DNA of 19,860 nucleotides from the NCBI GenBank assembly GCA_034432095.1, contig DAOUCV010000031.1:1-19860 (forward strand). Reading direction: 5' to 3'. This document shows positions 14,870 to 19,860 of this stretch, one piece after another. Under the pieces are notes generated by a model. It was given only the letters and a program-made list of their open reading frames with translations, searched no databases and had not been told where the DNA came from. How positions within the stretch are numbered: the first letter of the stretch is position 1; the number at the start of each line of letters is the position of its first letter. A program made the translations under genes and the position numbers. The stretch comes from DAOUCV01 sp034432095. GTDB taxonomy: Bacteria > Chloroflexota > Dehalococcoidia > Dehalococcoidales > UBA2162.

Positions 14870-14907
14870 TTGACAAATATCTGATTGTGTGATATTCTAA
14901 CAATCAG
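14870..14907 (+). promoter_or_regulatory. Sigma70-type promoter with operator-like dyad
   Basis: TTGACA (14870-14875), exactly 17 nt, TATTCT (14893-14898). The inverted repeat CTGATTGT (14881-14888) / ACAATCAG (14900-14907), 8-bp perfect arms with an 11-nt gap, straddles the -10 box, the usual place for a repressor operator. No plus-strand protein gene follows; transcription would reach the terminator at 14925-14962 within about 55 nt. Confidence 0.65.
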
Positions 14908-14962
14908 AATCACGACGAAAAACACCCTGTGAGGTTCCGTCCTTACAGGGGGTTTTTCTTTT
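14905..14962 (+). ncRNA. Candidate small RNA (about 58 nt)
   Basis: Inferred transcript between the plus-strand promoter (predicted start about 14905) and the terminator whose T tract ends near 14962. It begins with an unpaired A-rich leader (CAGAATCACGACGAAAAACA), then the terminator stem-loop. The last 20 nt are antisense to the end of the NYN gene. No known RNA family is recognised. It could instead be the orphaned promoter and leader of a lost gene. Confidence 0.35.
14925..14962. terminator. Bidirectional intrinsic terminator
   Basis: Stem CCCTGTGAGG (14925-14934) / CCTTACAGGG (14941-14950), loop TTCCGT. In the plus-strand RNA the single irregular pair is a G-U wobble, so all ten positions pair, and GGTTTTTCTTTTT follows. 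In the minus-strand RNA that pair is an A-C mismatch, with GTGTTTTT after it. It can end the NYN transcript but looks better tuned for plus-strand transcription. The NYN stop codon (14943-14945) lies inside the stem. Confidence 0.75.
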
Positions 14963-15445
14963 TATACTCCAATTTCCCACGCAGGTTATCTAAATACGCC
15001 ACTTGCCCCTTGGAGGCTATATCTAGTAAATGCGAACACCCCGCTTTACAAGGTGCTAGAACACACTCTAGTTTATTTTTCTCGCGCAGATAGTTCACTA
15101 GACAGTAAAAATCCCCATCACTACTTACTAGTACCGCCTTTTCATAACTATCCAAGTCTATCATAACCTGTAATACTAACTCAGCATCACAATTGCCTTT
15201 AACCCTGCCTTCTGGTGTTTTTAGAATGGGCTTGAATATTATTACATACCCCACAGACTGTAGAAAGTATAAAGAGGCGTATTCTCGGGCATATAGCCGA
15301 TGAAGTAATATGCCTTACTAACACCATAATGCTCACTCAAGTATATTCTAAAGCGGCGGTAGTCTAAATCCCAACCTACTGCTTTCATAGTCCGGTAAAG
15401 GTTGGTTCCATCAATAAAAGCATAGTTAGTTTGAGGCTTTTTCAT
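14943..15445 (-). pseudogene. NYN-domain (PIN-like) nuclease, frameshifted
   Basis: NYN proteins (LabA/DUF88 group) have a PIN-like fold and are thought to be metal-dependent ribonucleases. The first part (from the ATG at 15445) shows FIDGTNLY with the first catalytic Asp at residue 12 and YYFIGYMPENTPLYTF, then runs out of frame to a stop at 15242. The second part supplies GYVIIFKPIL, GNCDAELVLQ and VSSDGDFYCLVNYL, the remaining acidic motifs, ending at 14943. Restoring one T at about 15262-15266 (in the run after TATAC on the minus strand) joins them as ...YTFLQSVGYVIIF..., about 167 residues, the usual single-domain size. The ATG overlaps the coaBC stop as ATGA, so it is translationally coupled. 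It is either a decayed gene or a sequencing error; every motif is otherwise intact. Confidence 0.78.
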
Positions 15446-16671
15446 CCCGATTTATCTCTTACGCCCTGCTTCCCAGCTTTCTTAGTCAGTATCTCCACCA
15501 CCTTGTCCAGTATCTTATCGGCTACCTCTCTCTTGTTCATCAGGGGCAGGTCTTCTACTTCGCCATCTTTGTCAATCAGGGTTACTTTGTTGGTATCGGC
15601 GCCGAAACCGCTATCAGGGGCAGTGATGTCATTGGCAACGAAGAGGTCAACCTGCTTCCTCTTGAGTTTGTCCCTGGCATTGGCGAGCAGGTTCTCGCTC
15701 TCCGCGGCAAAGCCGACCTTGATAAAATCGCCCTTTACCTCAGCCAGAATATCCGGCGTCCTCACCAGCTCCAGAGTGAAGCTGTCACCAGTGGCTTCTC
15801 TCTTAATTTTCTGTCTGGCTCGGCTCTTTGGCTGGTAGTCAGCCACCGCCGCCGCCATAATCAGAGCATCGGCTTCAGCCGCAGCCCTGACCACCGCCTC
15901 TCTCATCTGGACAGCACTCTCAATATGAACGACCGCCACGCCCGCCGGGTCAGCAAGAGCGGTAGGAGCAGTAACCAGCGTCACTTCAGCCCCCCTATCC
16001 CTAGCCGCCTCAGCTACCGCATAGCCCATCTTGCCCGAAGAGCGATTCCCGACAAAGCGAACTGGGTCAATGGCTTCCTGCGTGCCACCCGCCGTGACGA
16101 CAACCCGTTTGCCCTCAAGGTCACCCTTACGACCCAGCACCTGAGTGATAGTGCCGATAATCTTCTCAACCTCGGCAAACCGACCCTGCCCCATTCCCCC
16201 CGAAGCCAGACGACCATACTCCGGTCCAACAAAAACGAGACCGCGCGCCTTCAGTTTAGCCACATTCTCCTGCGTCACCGCATTCTCCCACATACCAGAG
16301 TGCATGGCTGGGGCAATAATAACCGGCGCTCGGGTCGCCAGTACGGTGCAACTGAGCATGTCATCAGCGACACCAGCCGCCAGTTTAGCGATAATATTGG
16401 CAGTCGCCGGAGCGATAACCACGATGTCCGCCGCCTCAGCCAGGGCTACATGCTCAATGCTGAACTCGGAAGCAAGCTCCCACATACTGGTTACCACCGG
16501 ACGGTTCGTGAGACTGCGAAAGGTTAAGGGACTAACAAACCTGGTCGCCGCCTCAGTCATAACTACCTCAACCTTAGCCCCAGCCTGGGTCAATCTGCTG
16601 GCAAGCTCAGCCGCTTTGTAAGCAGCTATGCTTCCCGTCACACCTAAAACTATGGTCTTATTCGCTAACAT
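15442..16671 (-). CDS. coaBC: Bifunctional phosphopantothenoylcysteine decarboxylase / synthase
   Basis: Joins cysteine to 4'-phosphopantothenate (CoaB, C-terminal half) and decarboxylates the product on FMN (CoaC, N-terminal half), steps two and three of coenzyme A synthesis. From the ATG at 16671 it has 409 residues. VTGSIAAYKAAELA is at 11-24, the catalytic His is in SIEHVALAEAA (H74), PAMHSGMWEN is at 121-130, and the active-site flap LASGGMGQGRF is at 155-165. The CoaB part starts with GGTQEAIDPVRFVGNRSSGK (195-214) and includes AAAVADYQP. I prefer ATG 16671 to the GTG two codons upstream because GGGAGG is spaced 5 nt from the ATG and would overlap the GTG. It lies downstream of coaX, with a repeat in the 148-nt gap, and overlaps the NYN gene by 4 nt. 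Confidence 0.97.
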   Translation of the reverse strand: MLANKTIVLGVTGSIAAYKAAELASRLTQAGAKVEVVMTEAATRFVSPLTFRSLTNRPVVTSMWELASEFSIEHVALAEAADIVVIAPATANIIAKLAAGVADDMLSCTVLATRAPVIIAPAMHSGMWENAVTQENVAKLKARGLVFVGPEYGRLASGGMGQGRFAEVEKIIGTITQVLGRKGDLEGKRVVVTAGGTQEAIDPVRFVGNRSSGKMGYAVAEAARDRGAEVTLVTAPTALADPAGVAVVHIESAVQMREAVVRAAAEADALIMAAAVADYQPKSRARQKIKREATGDSFTLELVRTPDILAEVKGDFIKVGFAAESENLLANARDKLKRKQVDLFVANDITAPDSGFGADTNKVTLIDKDGEVEDLPLMNKREVADKILDKVVEILTKKAGKQGVRDKSG

Positions 16672-16711
16672 TACCACCTCCCAATCGGGGGTAAAACAAC
16701 CTCACCCTCTG

Positions 16712-16774
16712 TATTTCCTCTCCTTTCCAAAGAGAGGAGACAGGTTTTTTAAGAGGGGCGGAGTCCTCCTAAAC
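16712..16774 (+). repeat. Two-hairpin intergenic repeat, copy F
   Basis: CCTCTCCTTT / AAAGAGAGG hairpin with one bulged C (about 16719-16741), then ACAGGTTTTTTAAGAGGGGC (16740-16759) and the inverse GGAGTCCTCC. Preceded by CCTCACCCTCTGTATT, matching the lead-in of other copies. On the plus strand the T6 run makes it terminator-like, but both flanking genes are on the minus strand. Occupies the coaX-coaBC spacer. Confidence 0.65.
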
Positions 16775-16819
16775 ACGCTATTCAATATAAAAAGGCATCG
16801 CCCCTCTTTGACTCCCCTC

Positions 16820-17587
16820 TTACGCTTTATTTCTCTGGTAGATAAGCCTTAGTCCTATCAGCGTCAAGTCAGGATTTACCTTATCAATTACTTTCGTTTC
16901 TCTGGCTATAAGTTCCGCATAACCTCCGGTAGCCACTACCAGAGCCTTCTCTCCCAGTTCCTTCTGGATTCGAGCCAGCATCCCTTCAACAAGCGACGCA
17001 TAGCCGTAGATAATCCCCGACTGCATGGCCGCCACTGTGTTGGTGCCAATAACACGTTTGGGAGGGACGAGCTCCACACGGGGCAACTGCGCCGTCCGGG
17101 TGAATAGCGCTTCAGCCGCAGTAGCTATGCCAGTGGCGATAACACCGCCAATATAGTCTCCTTCTCTGGAGACAATACCAAAGACAGTAGTTGTACCCAG
17201 GTCAACAATGATTACCGGACCGCCATAGAGGTGATGAGCGGCGACCGCGTCAGCGATCCGGTCAGCGCCAACCTCTCTCGGGTTGTCTGTACGGATACGC
17301 ACTCCAGTCCTGACTCCAGCCCCTACCACCAGAGGCGTGGTGTGAAAGTACCGCTGCGAAAGGTCAAGGAAGGTGGTAGTTAACGGCGGGACAACACTGC
17401 ATAGGGCTACTTCCTTAATAGCTGATACATCCATACCTTTATGCTCAATCAGGTTAAGCAGCAGGATACCATATTCATCCGCCATCTGGTGAACATCCGT
17501 AGCCATACGCCAGGTGGCACGGAGCTGCTCGCCTTCAAAAACCCCAAAAACGACGTTGGTATTTCCAATATCAATAGCTAATAACAT
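16820..17587 (-). CDS. coaX: Type III pantothenate kinase
   Basis: Phosphorylates pantothenate, the first step of coenzyme A synthesis. 255 residues, normal for CoaX. The phosphate motif AIDIGNTN (4-11), GADRIADAV (107-115) for pantothenate, and IIVDLGTTTVFGIVS (126-140) with GGVIATGI after it identify the ASKHA-fold enzyme. In the third motif most CoaX proteins read GTATTxD; here that last position is Gly 137. The ATG at 17587 has AGGAG 8 nt upstream, and only 16 nt separate it from the nnr stop, so it is in the nnr operon and feeds the same pathway as coaBC downstream. Confidence 0.95.
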   Translation of the reverse strand: MLLAIDIGNTNVVFGVFEGEQLRATWRMATDVHQMADEYGILLLNLIEHKGMDVSAIKEVALCSVVPPLTTTFLDLSQRYFHTTPLVVGAGVRTGVRIRTDNPREVGADRIADAVAAHHLYGGPVIIVDLGTTTVFGIVSREGDYIGGVIATGIATAAEALFTRTAQLPRVELVPPKRVIGTNTVAAMQSGIIYGYASLVEGMLARIQKELGEKALVVATGGYAELIARETKVIDKVNPDLTLIGLRLIYQRNKA

Positions 17588-17603
17588 AATTTTGTCTCCT
17601 GAA

Positions 17604-19166
17604 CTATCGGCTTTTCTCCTTGAGCTGCTTAATCACCAGTGGCAGTACCGGCAAAAGGTCAGTAGCAACCATGCCGGCATCGCCCAGTTTCTTTCTGACC
17701 ATTTCGCCGGCCTCGCCATGGAGATATACCCCGCAAGTAGCAGCATCAGCCAGAGTTAGACCCTGTGCCACCAGTCCCGCGATAACCCCGGTCAGGACAT
17801 CCCCGGTTCCAGCGGATGCCAATCCAGGGTTAGCTACCGGGCTAATCCTGGGGCAGCCATCCGGGGTAGCAATAACAGTATAGGCTCCCTTCAGGACAAC
17901 CGTCTTATGCCACTCCCTAGCTACCTTGGTCGCCACGCCCACCCTATCTGATTGCACCTCCTCTACAGTCATCCCAGCCAGCCGGGACATTTCACCAGGA
18001 TGCGGGGTAAGTATAGCATTGTCCCCTAACCGTTGCCACCAGCGCGGGGTTTTAGCCAGAGTATTGAGTGCGTCAGCATCAAGGACGAGCCGCGGCAGCG
18101 TTACCTTTTCTCCCAAGATTACAGCTCTAATGAACCTCATGACAGATTGGCTCTGCCCCAGTCCGCAGCCCAGAAGCAGGACATGGTAATTGCCCAGTTC
18201 TTCGTGTATCAGACTGGCTGCCTGTGGAGCAATAACGCCCGGACTGGATTCGGGTAGAGGTAGATAGGTTACCTCGGTTAGCTTTGAGGCTAAAATCGGT
18301 TGCAGGCTGGTCGCCGTGGCCAGCGTCACCAATCCCGCCCCGACTCTTATGGCGCCACTACAGGCCAAATAGGCCGCACCTATATAATTGATTGAACCCG
18401 CAACAACAAGAACTCTACCAAAAGTCCCTTTGTTAGCTCCAAGGGGACGTTTGGGAAGAACCGACCTAGCCCACTCAGCGGTGATAAGCTCAAGGGGTAT
18501 TTTTTCTGCCAGATATGAAGGTATACCAATATCAACTACCGTTATCCTACCAGCCCTTTCCGAACCGGGAGGGTTAAATAAGCCCGCTTTGGGAAAGCCA
18601 AGGGTAATCGTATCATCAGCATAGAGGCAGGCAGGGTCTACGGCACCGGTATCGGCATTGAGCCCTGATGGCAAATCCAGAGCGATGATATGAAGGTTCG
18701 GGCGTCTCTCTTTGGCTCTACTCACCCTCTCCAGGGCTAGGGCGAAGGTATCACCAAGAGGACGGCTTTTCCCGGTGCCAAATAGAGCATCAATAACCGC
18801 CGTAGCTGATGCCAGTCTGTCATCAAGCCCGCCCAGATTTTCTTCCTTGGCGACATCAACACAAGCTATGTTACGCTCCTGAACCTGCTTAAGGTTCGTA
18901 TCATTTGCCGGTCTCCGACCGAACAAGTAGAGGCTGACCTTGGCTCCCCAGTCATGCAGGTAACGAGCTGCTACCAGTCCATCACCGCCATTGTTACCAG
19001 GGCCAATCAGCATTAGAATATCCTGCTGTTCAGCAGTGCCCAAGATTCGCCTGACCCCTTCAGCCACAGCTTTGCCGGCGTTCTCCATCAGCACGCTGGT
19101 GGGCAAGCCAATCTTCTCACACTCCTGGTCTATCTGCCTCATTTGCTCGGCAGTTACAACCTTCAC
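17604..19166 (-). CDS. nnr: Bifunctional NAD(P)H-hydrate epimerase / ADP-dependent dehydratase
   Basis: Repairs hydrated NADH and NADPH: the N-terminal half epimerises R- to S-NAD(P)HX and the C-terminal half dehydrates the S form using ADP. 520 residues, typical of the fused form. The YjeF_N part shows VLMENAGKAV (25-34), IGPGNNGGDGLVAARYL (54-70) and DLPSGLNADTG (about 164-174). The kinase-fold part shows GTFGRVLVVAGS, LTPHPGEMSRLAG, VVLKGAYTVI and NPGLASAGTGDVLTGVIAGL, with the catalytic Asp in GTGD. The start is GTG at 19166 with AAGG about 7 nt upstream. First gene of the nnr-coaX-coaBC-NYN operon. Confidence 0.97.
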   Translation of the reverse strand: MKVVTAEQMRQIDQECEKIGLPTSVLMENAGKAVAEGVRRILGTAEQQDILMLIGPGNNGGDGLVAARYLHDWGAKVSLYLFGRRPANDTNLKQVQERNIACVDVAKEENLGGLDDRLASATAVIDALFGTGKSRPLGDTFALALERVSRAKERRPNLHIIALDLPSGLNADTGAVDPACLYADDTITLGFPKAGLFNPPGSERAGRITVVDIGIPSYLAEKIPLELITAEWARSVLPKRPLGANKGTFGRVLVVAGSINYIGAAYLACSGAIRVGAGLVTLATATSLQPILASKLTEVTYLPLPESSPGVIAPQAASLIHEELGNYHVLLLGCGLGQSQSVMRFIRAVILGEKVTLPRLVLDADALNTLAKTPRWWQRLGDNAILTPHPGEMSRLAGMTVEEVQSDRVGVATKVAREWHKTVVLKGAYTVIATPDGCPRISPVANPGLASAGTGDVLTGVIAGLVAQGLTLADAATCGVYLHGEAGEMVRKKLGDAGMVATDLLPVLPLVIKQLKEKSR

Positions 19167-19201
19167 ACCAAGACCTTAAAGCACTATTTATCTTATCTTG
19201 A

Positions 19202-19230
19202 AGTGTAGCAATAACCTGAACTATGGTCAA
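19202..19230 (-). promoter_or_regulatory. Sigma70-type promoter for nnr-coaX-coaBC
   Basis: On the minus strand TTGACC (19230-19225), 17-nt spacer, TACACT (19207-19202). Predicted start near 19195, leader about 29 nt to the GTG of nnr. It sits in the 85-nt gap after the Mut7-C gene. Confidence 0.62.
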
Positions 19231-19251
19231 GAGGACAAAAGACCGCTGATG

Positions 19252-19719
19252 TCAGCCCTGTCGGAGTTTCTCCAGTTGTCTGGTCATCGCCTGCCAGTGT
19301 GTCCCCTTCCAGTAGATTCGATGGCAGGAAGGACACTCCACATACTGGTTTTGTGTCTGGAAAACGTAGGGAGGCACACGGTTCCTCACCTGCTGTCTGG
19401 TCCTTTCTTCAAGGGGTTGATTACACTCCAGACAGATAGTGAATGACCTGGATTGCCGGTCCAACTTCAGAGTCTCTGCTACCTGTTGCAGTTGCTGCCT
19501 TGGCTCGTCACCGCGGATAAGAACAGCCTTGAGCCTCCCGCTGGTCACCACCCCTCTCTTCATAATCTGGGTATCCCTGGTCACAATTACCCTGCCCTCA
19601 TTCAGGGCGGTCATTATCATCTGCCAGTCGTCCTCGCCGGTAAAGAACAGGGTGTCGTACCCCATCATCCTCAGCCACTTGGCTAGCTTACCCACATTGT
19701 GGTCAACAATAAATTTCAC
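19252..19719 (-). CDS. Mut7-C RNase-domain protein (PIN-like plus zinc ribbon)
   Basis: 155 residues matching the Mut7-C family, in which a PIN-like nuclease half is followed by a zinc ribbon; a ribonuclease role is predicted for the family, but the bacterial substrate is unknown to me. The N terminus FIVDHNVGKLAKWLRMMGYD (3-22) carries the first Asp, VIVTRD (44-49) a second acidic site, and C96-x2-C99 with C129-x2-C132 bind metal. The start is GTG at 19719; its ribosome site is weak (GGG about 13 nt upstream). It precedes nnr on the same strand with an 85-nt gap and separate promoter, so a functional link is not implied. Confidence 0.88.
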   Translation of the reverse strand: MKFIVDHNVGKLAKWLRMMGYDTLFFTGEDDWQMIMTALNEGRVIVTRDTQIMKRGVVTSGRLKAVLIRGDEPRQQLQQVAETLKLDRQSRSFTICLECNQPLEERTRQQVRNRVPPYVFQTQNQYVECPSCHRIYWKGTHWQAMTRQLEKLRQG

Positions 19720-19747
19720 TTTTAGTATTGACCCTTTCCCCCTGTAT

Positions 19748-19806
19748 CCCCTTCCCCTTTGATAAGGGGAAGGGGAATCTGGTTTTGAAGAGGGGCTTCG
19801 TCCCTC
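19748..19806 (+). repeat. Two-hairpin intergenic repeat, copy E
   Basis: Perfect 12-bp arms CCCCTTCCCCTT (19748-19759) and AAGGGGAAGGGG (19764-19775), spacer AATCTGGTTTTGAA, then GAGGG (19790-19794) / CCCTC (19802-19806) around GCTTCGT. It is the cleanest example of both hairpins. Preceded by TTGACCCTTTCCCCCTGTAT, again like copies C and F. The last 54 bases of the window after it are not assignable. Confidence 0.78.
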
Positions 19807-19860
19807 GTCGATGTCCGATGTGCACTACAGCCTCCGGCATTCCCTGATATTCCAGGTCGA

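Larger units (their letters stand above)
14568..14942. other. Gene-free stretch upstream of valS
   Basis: 375 bases with no protein gene. Holds repeat copy D (14637-14700), a plus-strand promoter within a dyad (14870-14907) and part of a terminator (14925-14962). A weak 6-bp hairpin GATACC/GGTATC occurs at about 14742-14765 with no clear role. No confident promoter for valS could be chosen. Confidence 0.6.

Noticed and set aside
1149..19806. Regularly recurring palindromes as a CRISPR array
   Set aside because: Copies are kilobases apart, differ in sequence and have no spacers or cas genes.
19703..19860. Minus-strand open frame entering from the right edge, with LEYQGMPEAVVHIGHRRG, running through repeat E to a stop at 19703
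   Set aside because: The first 20 residues look protein-like, but the frame then passes through the palindromic repeat and overlaps the Mut7-C start. Too little sequence to tell a gene end from chance.

Overview
This is a chromosomal window of about 50% GC. It carries compact, mostly housekeeping genes with short spacers and several GTG or TTG starts. RNase J, an N-terminal FtsK of this style, a family 4 Fe-S uracil-DNA glycosylase and a SecA with an extra NBD1 loop and a C-terminal zinc motif together suggest an uncultured Chloroflexota bacterium near Dehalococcoidia. That placement is inference from remembered protein style; no marker gene here proves it.

Layout. (1) Positions 1-3487, minus strand: a likely operon of uracil-DNA glycosylase, RNase J and the 5' part of ftsK, driven by a good sigma70-type promoter at 3535-3563. 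(2) 3729-8995, plus strand: glyA with its own promoter and terminator, then prs and secA 3 nt apart. (3) 8996-11205, plus strand: a more AT-rich accessory block directly after secA. It holds a type II restriction endonuclease gene broken by a one-base frameshift, an intact beta-class (probably N4-cytosine) DNA methyltransferase, and a small zinc-ribbon protein joined to a DNA polymerase X-like helix-hairpin-helix domain. (4) 11168-11908, plus strand: a protein I do not recognise, overlapping tail to tail with valS (minus). (5) 14568-14942: a gene-free stretch with a repeat, a strong plus-strand promoter inside an operator-like dyad, and a terminator about 55 nt later, so a candidate small RNA. 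(6) 14943-19719, minus strand: Mut7-C nuclease-like protein, then nnr (NAD(P)HX repair), coaX, coaBC and a frameshifted NYN-domain gene whose start overlaps the coaBC stop. coaX and coaBC supply two steps of coenzyme A synthesis; nnr repairs damaged NAD(P)H.

Between genes there is a recurring family of small palindromic elements. I count six copies plus one half copy. Each has a C/T-rich to A/G-rich hairpin (about 12-13 bp arms), a short T/A-rich spacer, and in most copies a second hairpin of the form GAGGGG-CTTCG-CCCTC. All lie outside coding sequence. Two copies carry an additional shared 50-base arm and lie inverted on either side of glyA, each immediately upstream of the promoter of the outward-facing gene (udg or prs).

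The most interesting items are the candidate small RNA at 14905-14962, the two-hairpin repeat family with its promoter-proximal inverted pair, the decayed restriction-modification locus, and the zinc-ribbon/Pol X chimera. I found no tRNA, rRNA, CRISPR array or transposase.
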